From Tateyamaria omphalii (GTDB taxonomy: Bacteria; Pseudomonadota; Alphaproteobacteria; Rhodobacterales; Rhodobacteraceae): DNA of 64,000 bases. Both the position numbers and the translations under genes were made by a program. The stretch's first letter is position 1. Every line of letters starts with the position of its first letter. Of the stretch, positions 36,027 through 44,797 are shown piece after piece. Below the pieces are notes generated by a model, which saw nothing but the letters and a program-made list of their open reading frames with translations, did no database searches and had not been told where the DNA came from. The stretch covers positions 2,480,001 through 2,544,000 of the forward strand of contig NZ_CP019312.1 of assembly GCF_001969365.1 (NCBI RefSeq), written 5' to 3'.

Positions 36027-37673
36027 CTACTTTGGGGGACGCTTGGCGAAAAGCGATCCAAACCAAGAGACAAAGCGGAGTAAGAGACTTTGTCTCGGCT
36101 CCACGTCTTTAGAGCCTTGGTTGTCGGGGCGCCCGCGATCCTTTCGGACTTGAATCCGGTCCAGAATATCGGAAATTTCGCATTCCAATTCCGCGATATT
36201 GTCGATCACGCTGACCACTTCGCTTCTCGCGATCGCGTCGCTTTTGAGCTCGCCCAATGCGAAGTCGTCGACAGATGCGTTGCGCGTCACATTTTCGCTG
36301 TCGATGAGCTGTTTGAGGGCGTCCTTGAATCCCGTATCCGCCTCGTCATTCGGGTTCAGTGTCCGGATGGCGAATGGGACGTCCGGAGCAAGAGAGCCAA
36401 GACGGTCCTCCACAGCATCAACCGCCTGATGATTCTTGGAGGCGACGAGAACACTGCCACCATCTGCGAGCACTGACGCGGCCATAGATACGATCGCTTG
36501 GCTTTTGCCAGTCCCGGGCGGACCGGTCACGACGGTCAAAGGCGTTTGGCATGCGGATCGAACCGCGCGCAACTGTTCCTTGTTCAGAGGAACTGCGTCG
36601 ATTGCAGCAGCCTTGTCCGTGCCGTCTTGAAGGTTCAACCCGAATACCGCGCCAAGCGCAGTTCTCTCAAGGCGGTCCTTCGGCCATGTCGCAATGGCAT
36701 CCAAGTCACGAGCAGCCCCCGCGGTGAAAGAAGAGTCAGTCGGAAGGAAGATCGCGGCGCTGTCAAAAATCCCTTGAGCCGAGGCATCGAGCTGTGTGGC
36801 GAGGTCCTCGCCGACAACGCGACCACGTATCTGACTGGCAACGGCAATCCTTACCTTCTCCACAAAATCCTGAGCCCGCAGCCCCAGCCCATCGTCCACG
36901 AAAAAAAGGTCAGCGAGGTCGTCGCGCTTCCAGCCGCTAGCACGAGCGGCAATTTTGACCCAATCAGGGTTTACCAAAACGTCATCGGCGTCAATCGTCA
37001 GGATTAGACGGTCATCCTTACGATCCCAAGCTGCTGCGAACATGCCAACGGGTTGAAAGACAGGAACTCCGCCACGTCGTGCGACCGCCATCGGCCAACC
37101 CACTGCGAGCGCGTTTTCATGACCTTCCCTTCGCACCAGAGCCTCTCGAAAGGCAGGATCAATCGCATCGAGTTCGATTGAAACAGTCAGCGTTTGCCCT
37201 TCTTCGGGACTGATAGGGCCACGCCCAGAGATTAAGGCCCACTCGATTCCATGTTTGTCGAGAACCTGGGTCGTGGCTCCTCGTGGATCGGCACGCAAGG
37301 CCGAGCGCCAATACCTCAGTAGCGCTTGCGGATCGGGACCATCTGAACTTTCGTCTTCTTGATCGGGTAGTTCGGCCGCCGTCGGTTCCGAGGAGAAGAA
37401 TGCATTGGTAGCGTGAATGACATCAACGAAGCCCTCAGGACCGCCATCTCTCGAAGCCGACTCGCTTTCAGGTCTGGGTTTGAAACCATCGGTCTTTACA
37501 CGCCAGCGACCGTCCTTGCCTTTCACTATCAAACCATCGCGAAATAGCGTTTCCAGTTCGCTGAGAGCCGCAAGCCGCTTGTCATGTGAGAAAGCCGCCC
37601 CGACGAGAACAAGCAATTCTTCGGTAGTCCGACCTCGCGGAAAAGCCCGAACCGTCTTCAAAACCAGTGACAT
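36027..37673 (-). CDS. SF1 (Upf1-like) helicase, 5' part
   Basis: 548 residues, first gene of the operon. The N-terminus (about 1-65) looks like a winged-helix domain (LSELETLFRDGLIVKGKDGR). A beta-rich region of unknown fold spans about 140-310. The helicase AAA_11 part follows: PLNKEQLRAVRSA (Q-motif-like), Walker A GPPGTGKS at 384-391, and motif Ia VLVASKNHQAVDAVEDRL. It ends in a charged, coiled-coil-like stretch and a stop at 36027, before motif II. Motifs II-VI are in the next frame, offset by -1, so ATP hydrolysis needs both parts. AGAAGG precedes the ATG. Confidence 0.8.
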   Translation of the reverse strand: MSLVLKTVRAFPRGRTTEELLVLVGAAFSHDKRLAALSELETLFRDGLIVKGKDGRWRVKTDGFKPRPESESASRDGGPEGFVDVIHATNAFFSSEPTAAELPDQEDESSDGPDPQALLRYWRSALRADPRGATTQVLDKHGIEWALISGRGPISPEEGQTLTVSIELDAIDPAFREALVRREGHENALAVGWPMAVARRGGVPVFQPVGMFAAAWDRKDDRLILTIDADDVLVNPDWVKIAARASGWKRDDLADLFFVDDGLGLRAQDFVEKVRIAVASQIRGRVVGEDLATQLDASAQGIFDSAAIFLPTDSSFTAGAARDLDAIATWPKDRLERTALGAVFGLNLQDGTDKAAAIDAVPLNKEQLRAVRSACQTPLTVVTGPPGTGKSQAIVSMAASVLADGGSVLVASKNHQAVDAVEDRLGSLAPDVPFAIRTLNPNDEADTGFKDALKQLIDSENVTRNASVDDFALGELKSDAIARSEVVSVIDNIAELECEISDILDRIQVRKDRGRPDNQGSKDVEPRQSLLLRFVSWFGSLFAKRPPK

Positions 37674-37992
37674 GCTTCAGGCCTTCTACCGAGCTGGAAA
37701 CCTTCGGAAAACCGGGACCGAATATTTGAATTGCGTCTGCTGCACCCAATGCTCGACCTGACAACGAAAAATTACTTTCAAACCCTACCCCAAAGTACAA
37801 AAAGACATCAATTCTCAATACTTTGCAAGCGACTGGCGCGCACGGCCGCGCAGCAATGCCGCGAAACTCTGCTTCTCACTCATCGTGTCTTTTACGTGGA
37901 TCCCAGCTCGGATGCCTGGCCGAAAGTCCGCTTCTGGAAATAACTAGAGCTACCTTCGCTCTCGCGGCGAAGGTCTGCAATCCGCCCCCCCT
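37674..37992. other. Upstream region of the helicase/McrBC-like operon
   Basis: No gene in 319 bases. It lies between the first helicase gene and the stop of the metallophosphoesterase gene, all on the minus strand, so the operon promoter is likely here unless transcription continues from the upstream genes. The sequence is richer in A+T than the genes. No confident -35/-10 or terminator hairpin was identified. Confidence 0.4.
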
Positions 37993-38547
37993 TCACTTTG
38001 GTTCAACTTCATCCCAGTGCAAGTTCTTAGGTAGATCTTTGGCCCGAGCGGCAACATCATCGAATTGAACAGGCGCAAAATCCCAAACGTCGACCCCAAG
38101 GTTTACGGAGTTTCTTGATCCAAGCCAATTATCATGGACATGGCCAAACATCTGGAGTGCACCGCGTCTCGCATGGTTCCATGTGATCATGGGGAGGTGG
38201 CAAAGTGTGTTCAATTGCTTGAGCGGGCCGTCACGCAATTCGAAAAACGGTGACACAGTGTCCCAAGGCAGACTCAAGGTCGGCTCACGGTCATGATTTC
38301 CGACGACTAGGTGCTTTCGAGCGCCAGGCAACTGATCGAATACCGACCGTAGGTACTCGGCATCCTTTGATCGAGGGCCGAAAGCAAAGTCACCAATGAT
38401 CCAGAGATCGTCATCCTCGCGAATCCTCTCGCACATGTTCGCAATCAATACGGCATCCATTTTCTCCACTGAGGAAAAAGGTCGGTCACAAAATCTCAGA
38501 ACGTTCTCATGGCCAAAATGCGTGTCGGCTGTGTACCAGGTTGTCAT
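37993..38547 (-). CDS. Calcineurin-like metallophosphoesterase
   Basis: 184 residues with the full set of dinuclear-metal motifs of the phosphoesterase family: TADTHFGHEN (D-x-H) at the N-terminus, IGDFAFGPRS, VVGNHDRE (GNHD), CHLPMITWN and MFGHVHDNW (GHxH). It should hydrolyse phosphomono- or diesters in the cytoplasm; the substrate is unknown. Small stand-alone members of this type recur near defence and phage genes. It follows the 130-residue hypothetical gene by 17 bases on the same strand and precedes the helicase operon. Confidence 0.9.
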   Translation of the reverse strand: MTTWYTADTHFGHENVLRFCDRPFSSVEKMDAVLIANMCERIREDDDLWIIGDFAFGPRSKDAEYLRSVFDQLPGARKHLVVGNHDREPTLSLPWDTVSPFFELRDGPLKQLNTLCHLPMITWNHARRGALQMFGHVHDNWLGSRNSVNLGVDVWDFAPVQFDDVAARAKDLPKNLHWDEVEPK

Positions 38548-38564
38548 TGGGTCAGCATTCGATC

Positions 38565-38957
38565 CTAAGCTTGGAAAGCCCGAAGTTCTTCCGGTGTGTA
38601 GTCAAGAGCCAGCAACTTTAAGAAGATCAGGTCCAGCGGTAGCTGCGTTTCGGTCCACATTCCATTTTCAGCTTTGATGCAAAGATCATAGCCGCCTCGT
38701 TTGTTGGAACTGACCACTATCTCACGACCGTTCAGGAAGTCCCAAAGTCGCAGCGGGCTCGGGTAGCCAGCATTGTCGGGATAAAAATCTATCCCTGAGC
38801 ACTTCGAAAGTATTGATGGCAATGCTTTCATCAAGACGTCCCAGTTTCGTTGCCTCTCCTGCGGTCTCAATGGCTTCGCTTCAGGCGAAATGGACCCAGC
38901 AGCCGCCTTCAGCGCAAATACTGGAGCGAACCTGGCCTCGAAATTGCTTTGTGTCAT
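38565..38957 (-). CDS. Hypothetical protein, 130 residues
   Basis: Not recognised. The ATG at 38957 has GAGGGGGAA just upstream; a longer start at 38972 lacks one. The product is soluble, with conserved-looking aromatic residues in its second half (SGIDFYPDNAGYPSPLRLWDFLNGREIVVSS) and a helical C-terminus LALDYTPEELRAFQA. No catalytic motif or membrane segment is visible. It is transcribed with the metallophosphoesterase gene and may be its partner. Confidence 0.6.
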   Translation of the reverse strand: MTQSNFEARFAPVFALKAAAGSISPEAKPLRPQERQRNWDVLMKALPSILSKCSGIDFYPDNAGYPSPLRLWDFLNGREIVVSSNKRGGYDLCIKAENGMWTETQLPLDLIFLKLLALDYTPEELRAFQA

Positions 38958-39148
38958 TGAATTCCCCCTCAAGAGTTTGCGCAGAATGCTGTATTATATG
39001 TATACCAGATTTCGCTTTTTTTATCCCTGAAGCCAAGGCAGACAGACCTCCGTCGGGACCCTAACAGAGCAAGCAGCTAAGCAAACAATTCACCTGATTC
39101 ACAGTATACTTCATAGACCAAATCGTAAAGACCCGAGAAGCCGATTGC

Positions 39149-39394
39149 ATGGAAGAGCAATCGGATAAGTTACTCAGTTCATTTGCGTTTGTGGTACGCA
39201 GACGCCGGACTGAGCTTGGGCTAACTCAAGAGGAACTTGCCCACAGAGCTGGTGTTTCGATGCGTTACATCTCTCTGCTGGAAACGCAAAAGCATCAACC
39301 GACGCTTGATACAATAAATGGGCTCAGCACAGGACTTGAGACGACGATGACAGCGCTTGTCTCAGAGATCGAAGAACTGCTTCAAGAGACCTAA
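39149..39394 (+). CDS. XRE-family helix-turn-helix regulator
   Basis: 81 residues, almost entirely an HTH_3/Cro-C1 domain: VVRRRRTELGLTQEELAHRA, GVSMRYISLLETQKHQPTLD. Small single-domain proteins of this type act as repressors or as control proteins of restriction systems. It is divergent from the metallophosphoesterase/helicase side and faces the stop of tniQ. Regulation of the neighbouring minus-strand operon is possible; no operator is identified. Confidence 0.85.
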   Translation: MEEQSDKLLSSFAFVVRRRRTELGLTQEELAHRAGVSMRYISLLETQKHQPTLDTINGLSTGLETTMTALVSEIEELLQET

Positions 39395-39460
39395 CCCATT
39401 AAATTGATGTTGTTTTATTGAATCTTCGCGACCAATGGGATTTGGAATAGAGGCCGTTTC

Positions 39461-39600
39461 ATGACCCAAAAGGTCATGTTGGGTGACGCGTTTCAGATGT
39501 GGAGACATAGCAAAACGTGACCATTCTGTCATTCTGGGGCACTGATTTCACTGGATAATTTTCACCCATCGGCGGCCAAAATGACCTTTTGCACAGATCA
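39461..39600. repeat. Cluster of TGACC-N5/6-GTCAT repeats
   Basis: Three related copies lie between the XRE gene and tniQ. The first is TGACC-6 bases-GTCAT at 39462, followed by GTTGGGTGAC. The second is TGACC-5 bases-GTCAT at 39518, followed by TCTGGGGCAC. The third is a weaker copy, TGACCTTTTGCAC, at 39582. The first copy also forms the palindrome ATGACC-CAAA-AGGTCAT plus one base. Repeated sites of this size beside a Tni-type gene resemble transposase binding sites at a transposon end, but they could be operators. Confidence 0.4.
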
Positions 39601-39618
39601 AATGGCCATCGAAAGTTC

Positions 39619-39644
39619 GAAAAAAATGCCGCCCGAAGGCGGCA
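39619..39644 (-). terminator. Rho-independent terminator of the transposition operon
   Basis: On the minus strand TGCCGCC, loop TTCG, GGCGGCA is followed by a run of seven T. It lies about 40 bases after the tniQ stop and should end the tnsA-tniABQ transcript. Confidence 0.85.
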
Positions 39645-39684
39645 ATTTGGAAATTCGTTGGGCTTTCAACCAACTGAGACCCCT

Positions 39685-41235
39685 TCACCCCATCCAGAAC
39701 CGAATCTCATTGGAGGCATCGAGCGGCGGATCTGCGATGCATGCCATGATCTCATCAGGTGAGACCAAGACCGCTCCAAACCCGTGGCAACCCTGAAGCC
39801 GGTAGACCGTTGGAAGAAATTGGCCAAACAGCATTTCAAGAATAGCCCGTAATGTGACCCGAGTTTTCTCCGCGGCTTTGGCGAGGTGAACGTGGGTTTC
39901 GGGAGGCTCCTCCACAAGAGGGCCGACACCTTCGATGAACTTGAGCGTCCGTTGAACCGACCGTCCGTCGATCGACTTTCCTAGCTTGCTTTGCAGGTGG
40001 CGGTGGTCCTGTATTCTCGTCAGCTGTCCGAGAGAAATCAACTCAGCCACAATCGGACGAGAGGCGGAGAGCATATCAGGCACTTGTGTCACCGGAACCG
40101 CGCGCTTTGCCCTGTCGATCAAGACCTTCGCCTTGGTATAGTCGGCAACCACATTCCGAGCGCTCTTTTGCTCCTCTCCATCCCCAATCACACCGGCGAC
40201 GCGCAAAACATTGGCCAGTGTCTTCGAATGCAATCCCTCAGCCTTCGCAATCGACGTGATGCTCGACAACCGAGGATGTTCAACTGCTTTGCCGAGCAGC
40301 ATCTGGCCGGGGACTAGAGGTACATGTTCGATGATGACGTCCCGAATGAGGTCGCGAATTGGCCCGGGATGCTTTGTCAATCGGCTGGAGAACAACCACC
40401 CGTAGAGCATGCCAAATGCGCTGCGTGGGCTCGGATGCCCGTTCTGTCGGAGACAGCCTGTGAGGGTTTCAGCCAGAACCGTCCGAATTGCATCAGGCCC
40501 CTCCACCAACACTGACCAACCTGTGCGGCCCGCTGCATCCCACATCTCTTCCGTCATGTCTGCAGCCTTTGTGGCAGGCCCGTAATGCATGAGGCCACCC
40601 AGCATTTCACCGGCACGACAGACTTGATCGACCTTTTGCTTGTCCAGCCAAGCAGGGCCTGCCTCACCACCCAACCGACGTACCACGTATGTCTGCAGAG
40701 GAGATGGCTCTCTCCGGGCACGCGCCTTGGCAACCTCCAGCTGCTCCGCGAGCGCTTCCGGCATAGCCTGAAGCTCGTGAAGCATGTCGCTCCACTTGCC
40801 CACACGGATGTCGCTCATTGGCAGGCGGTGTTTCGGGCAGGTCCGATAGGTCGCGAGCCGCCACTGAACCCGATGGCGCATTGCCTCATCAGGATGTTCA
40901 CAGCCGTCGACGTCCTCAGCAATGCAGAGCGGGCAAATCCGAGTGACCGGCCCTGTGGTGAACTCTGCTGAGAACTCTTCGCCGCGCAGTTGGAAGCGGC
41001 GATGTCCGACAGCGACAATACTGTCGTGGACTACCTCCGCGGGATCTTCGCCGGCCTTCGCACAGAGCTTCTCGACCGCCTCTCGATTGCCACGCGCAAG
41101 ATCGGCAACCGGGATCCCCAGATCGTTCAGGAAAGGCACGACGCGGCCTCCCGTATGGAAGGCCGCCTGCCGCGATGCCCATGACATCGGCGTTTCACCG
41201 GCATGAAACGCGATTTTTGGAAACAGAATACTCAT
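39685..41235 (-). CDS. tniQ: TniQ-family transposition protein
   Basis: 516 residues; the ATG at 41235 overlaps the tniB stop by one base (TGATG). The N-terminal TniQ domain has FHAGETPMSWASRQAAFHTG, followed by the zinc-binding pattern CPLC and CPKHRLP near 135-175. The long helical C-terminal region is typical of full-length TniQ/TnsD-like proteins. These proteins pick or link the target site to the AAA+ regulator in Tn7-like and Tn5053-like transposition. The gene ends close to a strong terminator. Confidence 0.88.
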   Translation of the reverse strand: MSILFPKIAFHAGETPMSWASRQAAFHTGGRVVPFLNDLGIPVADLARGNREAVEKLCAKAGEDPAEVVHDSIVAVGHRRFQLRGEEFSAEFTTGPVTRICPLCIAEDVDGCEHPDEAMRHRVQWRLATYRTCPKHRLPMSDIRVGKWSDMLHELQAMPEALAEQLEVAKARARREPSPLQTYVVRRLGGEAGPAWLDKQKVDQVCRAGEMLGGLMHYGPATKAADMTEEMWDAAGRTGWSVLVEGPDAIRTVLAETLTGCLRQNGHPSPRSAFGMLYGWLFSSRLTKHPGPIRDLIRDVIIEHVPLVPGQMLLGKAVEHPRLSSITSIAKAEGLHSKTLANVLRVAGVIGDGEEQKSARNVVADYTKAKVLIDRAKRAVPVTQVPDMLSASRPIVAELISLGQLTRIQDHRHLQSKLGKSIDGRSVQRTLKFIEGVGPLVEEPPETHVHLAKAAEKTRVTLRAILEMLFGQFLPTVYRLQGCHGFGAVLVSPDEIMACIADPPLDASNEIRFWMG

Positions 41236-42203
41236 CAAGTGCGCCCCTTGCCTGAACGGCGCTTGGGAAAGGCAACCGCCTCCTCATCCGCGTCCGGCTT
41301 GAGAAGCAGGTAGTGGTTCGCATAGAAGACATTCTGCGATGCAACACATGCCTCGTTCATTGCATAGGCGGAGGCAAAGTCGTCGATCGTCAAATGCTCC
41401 GCATTGCGGGCAATCGCGAACTCCATGGCAACCAGCAAAAGCTCGACAGCGCGGCCAAAGCGATACCGTGCGCCATGGAAAACGCGTGCAACAAGGTCGG
41501 CTTCCACTGGCGGCTCAAGGTCGACCCGCGCACAGTAATCCGCCATCACCGTGCGGAACATGTCTCCGTGCGCCGCCTCGGTGAGCTCCGGCAAAACCAT
41601 CGCGGTGAACCGACGTTTCACCTGTGGATCGGTCCGAATGACCTGTGCAAGATCTTCGGTGCCAGACAGAATGACGGCGACAGCATCGTCGCCTTGCATC
41701 AACGATTTGAGGGCGCGCAGGATGGCCTTACGGTCTGCGCAGAACAAATCCTGGGCCTCGTCGATCCAAAGCACTGCGACGCCCAGCTTGCTCAGTCGAT
41801 GGCGAAAGAGCTGCCAAAGAGACCATGCTTCCTGACGCGGGTTGGCATCGGGATATCCGGACCGCTCCAACAGCGCGAGCGTCATGCTCTTGAAGGTCGC
41901 AGGACTGGGCACCGGACACGCAATGACACGGGGCACCCCATCATCGGCCGGAGCCAGTTCGGGGATCTTGGTCAGCGTACGGTCCATCAGGTGCGACTTC
42001 CCGCTGCCGGGATCCCCTACCAACATCATTCCACGGGTCTCCCCAGTCTTGGTGAAAAAGCGGGCTGTGGGGAGGAGATGGCCCTCCCCGTCTCGTGCGA
42101 GGAGCCGCTTGACGTGCAAGGCAGCCTCCCCGTCCCAGTCTAGGCCGATGTGCAGCTTGCGGACCGCATCCAGAGCAGCGTCCTTGTTGACGAAATCCTC
42201 CAT
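41235..42203 (-). CDS. tniB: TniB/TnsC-type AAA+ transposition ATPase
   Basis: 322 residues. Walker A GDPGSGKS is at 63-70, Walker B VLWIDEAQDLF in the 140s, and a sensor-like AVILSGTEDL follows. The N-terminal residues and ATPase core match TniB, the regulator that forms filaments on DNA and links TniQ with the transposase. It sits between tniA and tniQ with starts and stops almost touching, the standard tniABQ order. Confidence 0.92.
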   Translation of the reverse strand: MEDFVNKDAALDAVRKLHIGLDWDGEAALHVKRLLARDGEGHLLPTARFFTKTGETRGMMLVGDPGSGKSHLMDRTLTKIPELAPADDGVPRVIACPVPSPATFKSMTLALLERSGYPDANPRQEAWSLWQLFRHRLSKLGVAVLWIDEAQDLFCADRKAILRALKSLMQGDDAVAVILSGTEDLAQVIRTDPQVKRRFTAMVLPELTEAAHGDMFRTVMADYCARVDLEPPVEADLVARVFHGARYRFGRAVELLLVAMEFAIARNAEHLTIDDFASAYAMNEACVASQNVFYANHYLLLKPDADEEAVAFPKRRSGKGRT

Positions 42204-42205
42204 GA

Positions 42206-44413
42206 TCAGTCCTCCTCGATCGTGATGTTGGTTGGCTTGGCAGGCAGGTCTTCGGTCACTGTCGCGCCGCCAGACGGTTTCTTCGGCGCGTTGTGATCCA
42301 TGGGAACACCCGTCAATTCTTCCGTGGACGGGATTTGATGGCCTAGTTCACCCTTCTCCTGCGAAGGAGCCTTGCGCTCGAAGAATTCGACCCCCGCCAA
42401 TAGATCTCGCTCGGCGCGCTCCATGCGCTCCTCAGACCAATCTTCAAGGTTCAGGCTGGATGCCTGCTTGGCTTGCTCATTGCGGTCGTTGATGGCCTTG
42501 ATGGCTTCGCGCACCGCCACGTTGTCCAACCGGTTGGACGTCGGGTTCGCGGAACGTGTGCGCCGGATGGCGGTCAGCCAGGTCTGTGCAGCAACCCCCT
42601 TCAGCGACGTGTCCAGAGCTGGGACTTCGAACCACTCCTTGCCGAGGCGGACCGAGATCGCGCCCAAGTCCTTCGGATGCCACCGCACATCAACCATATG
42701 CGGATCCTTGCGGCGCATGTAGGTTTGCAGGTGTTCAGCCTGGTAACGCACCCCGAGGATCGTGATTCCGGTCTTGTCGAGGCGGTACTGACGCTGCTGC
42801 CCGAAACACAGGCGCATCATCTCCATGTCCGGCGGAGGCAGAACCCCGTATTCCTTGCTCAATCGACGCCATGCCTTGACCGGGGTCTCACCGCCCAGTC
42901 CACCGTGGGGCGTGTTGTGATAGATGTCTGTCACCCAGCGGATCAGAGCGAAGGTGAAATCATCAAGGGTAAGAACAGCCCGCTTTTCCGGATCGGCATC
43001 ACCTTTGTCCAGAATGCTGCTGAAGGTGTGGCCGGCCAATCGCGGTGCGAAATCGCTGGCGACTGTGCCAAACACCCGCTCGATCATACCCCGGTTCTCC
43101 GGCACACCGTTCATCGCCATTTCCCACGCGACGCCGAGATCGCTAGCCGACATGCGAAACCGCTGCGACTTGAAGGCTGCGCCGCCGTCGAAAACGATCA
43201 GTTCAGGCGTGCCATGCATGTCCCAAGGCGTCATGCCACCTACAGCATCCGTCCACGCGCCTTTGTTGGTCGTGATCATTTGGAGAAGCTGAACGGCCGC
43301 TTCCTCCCCTGGATTGCGGCTCAGCACCATGCCGACGATGCAGCGCGTGGCACAACAGATTGCAGCCGTAAGGGTCCAGCGTGCGGCCTTTTTGCGCTTC
43401 TTCTTCCCGGACTCGTCTTCCTCTCCCTCGACATGCAAACCCAGAGAACGCTTTTCGTCATCCTCCAGAAGATCGTACATCCCACTGCTCTTCATCAGCG
43501 TCATAACGTCGACGGTCCACTCGTCGATCTCCACGCGCTCCAAAGGCCGCGTCACGGAAATGCCGTTCATGACCGGCCGGAACTTCTTGCGCGCAGCGGC
43601 CTCCCCGTTGCGCGCCAATTCAACCTGATAGGGATCAAGCGCCCGAATGGCGCGGCGTACGGTTTCGCGGCTGGGGATCGTCAATGGCGATTGCCCATTT
43701 GCGATGCGCTGCTCGTTGCGATCATGAAAGCGAAGCTGAACTTGCTCATGAATATGCTTGATCGACGGCTTTTCGGGCGAGAGATACGTGCGCACCTCCT
43801 TCATCATCAGGCCAATCGCTTCCGGGCCCATCCGGTTCGACCGGTTCCCACGACTGTCGATCCGATCAATGAGGCCGCTCCGGCCAAACTTTTCCATCGC
43901 GCTCAACCACCGGCGCAACGTTCTTGGCGATGGAGGAATACTGAAATCCTCAGCTTTGGGCAGTTTCGCCTTTCCTGATGGATTGAGATTGTCAGAAAGT
44001 TCCATCGCACGCCCCATTAGCATTGGCGTATTCGCCTTGATGGACACGTCGGTGCGTTTAAGAAGACCCTGGCGGTGCATGTCGAAAGCCGCTTGTGCAT
44101 AGGCCTCCATTTTGCTGGACCGAACTTTGATGCCACCAACGAGACCACTATGCGCAGTGGTCGTTGCAAGTTTGCGCTTTGCCGCAAAGTGCGGGTCGAA
44201 ATGTCCTCGCTCTACTCGGATTGCGTGTGCATTTCCGAGCCGCTGCATGTCCTGATGCGTGAACTGCTGCGCCAATTGCGTTTCATCATCGCGGACGAAC
44301 ACGAAGCCGATTTCTGTCTCCTGATGAAGTCGATAACCGACACCTTCGATGGTGACGCGATCGAATTTGCCAAAGGCGTAGTGGGCGTTTTCGTTAGTGA
44401 ACGAGAGATCCAT
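42206..44413 (-). CDS. tniA: TniA/TnsB-type DDE transposase
   Basis: 735 residues with a Mu/Tn7-type integrase core. Catalytic residues are visible: Asp297 in VEIDEWTVDVM, Asp409 in ELIVFDGGAAF, and Glu445 in RGMIERVFGT. N-terminal helix-turn-helix domains (about 100-250, PPSPRTLRRWLSAMEKFG) would bind the transposon ends, and a Mu C-terminal beta-barrel (about 540-640) follows. An insertion rich in Glu and Lys lies between the first and second Asp. The C-terminal tail should contact TniB. It performs the strand-joining step at the 3' ends. Confidence 0.93.
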   Translation of the reverse strand: MDLSFTNENAHYAFGKFDRVTIEGVGYRLHQETEIGFVFVRDDETQLAQQFTHQDMQRLGNAHAIRVERGHFDPHFAAKRKLATTTAHSGLVGGIKVRSSKMEAYAQAAFDMHRQGLLKRTDVSIKANTPMLMGRAMELSDNLNPSGKAKLPKAEDFSIPPSPRTLRRWLSAMEKFGRSGLIDRIDSRGNRSNRMGPEAIGLMMKEVRTYLSPEKPSIKHIHEQVQLRFHDRNEQRIANGQSPLTIPSRETVRRAIRALDPYQVELARNGEAAARKKFRPVMNGISVTRPLERVEIDEWTVDVMTLMKSSGMYDLLEDDEKRSLGLHVEGEEDESGKKKRKKAARWTLTAAICCATRCIVGMVLSRNPGEEAAVQLLQMITTNKGAWTDAVGGMTPWDMHGTPELIVFDGGAAFKSQRFRMSASDLGVAWEMAMNGVPENRGMIERVFGTVASDFAPRLAGHTFSSILDKGDADPEKRAVLTLDDFTFALIRWVTDIYHNTPHGGLGGETPVKAWRRLSKEYGVLPPPDMEMMRLCFGQQRQYRLDKTGITILGVRYQAEHLQTYMRRKDPHMVDVRWHPKDLGAISVRLGKEWFEVPALDTSLKGVAAQTWLTAIRRTRSANPTSNRLDNVAVREAIKAINDRNEQAKQASSLNLEDWSEERMERAERDLLAGVEFFERKAPSQEKGELGHQIPSTEELTGVPMDHNAPKKPSGGATVTEDLPAKPTNITIEED

Positions 44414-44505
44414 GGGAATTTCCTTTCAAGGGATCGGACGGCATGAGGCCGCAGGGAAGCTGCCTGCGTAGGCAAGCGAATGAACTCGTAGGGAGGTTTG
44501 AGGCC

Positions 44506-44667
44506 TCAGAGCGTTGTCGGCAGGGTCTCGGACAAATCCTCGAACCATGCGTCGAACTCGACGCGCTCCAGCGGATGGCGCGCGCGGTAGAAACCGCTGG
44601 CAAAACCAGGCGTCTGGTCGCCAATCGGCTCAATGGCGCGGGGGGCATCATACAAAATGCAGGTCAT
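44506..44667 (-). CDS. Small protein between tnsA-like and tniA genes
   Basis: 53 residues from an ATG at 44667 with AAAGGA just upstream. Not recognised. The sequence is acidic in its second half (ERVEFDAWFEDLSETL) and has no cysteine motif apart from one Cys near the start. It lies in the same orientation between the TnsA-like gene and tniA, so it may be part of the transposition operon. Confidence 0.45.
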   Translation of the reverse strand: MTCILYDAPRAIEPIGDQTPGFASGFYRARHPLERVEFDAWFEDLSETLPTTL

Positions 44668-44797
44668 GCTGTGTCCTTTCATCAGGCATAGAGAGGTCAA
44701 ACCCAGGCGAAGGTCGCCTCGGTGGATTCAGGAAAAGGGGGGGTGAAGATCGGCTACGCCAATTCGCTTAGCGCTAGCCGACCTTCCGTGAGAACGA

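Noticed and set aside
39527..39555. TGTCATTCTGG... read as a Tn5053/Tn402-type terminal repeat
   Set aside because: Only the first seven bases resemble that end and no inverted partner was found; kept only as part of the repeat cluster.
42473..43978. A 501-codon + frame opposite tniA
   Set aside because: tniA has clear catalytic motifs on the minus strand; the + frame has no recognisable domain.
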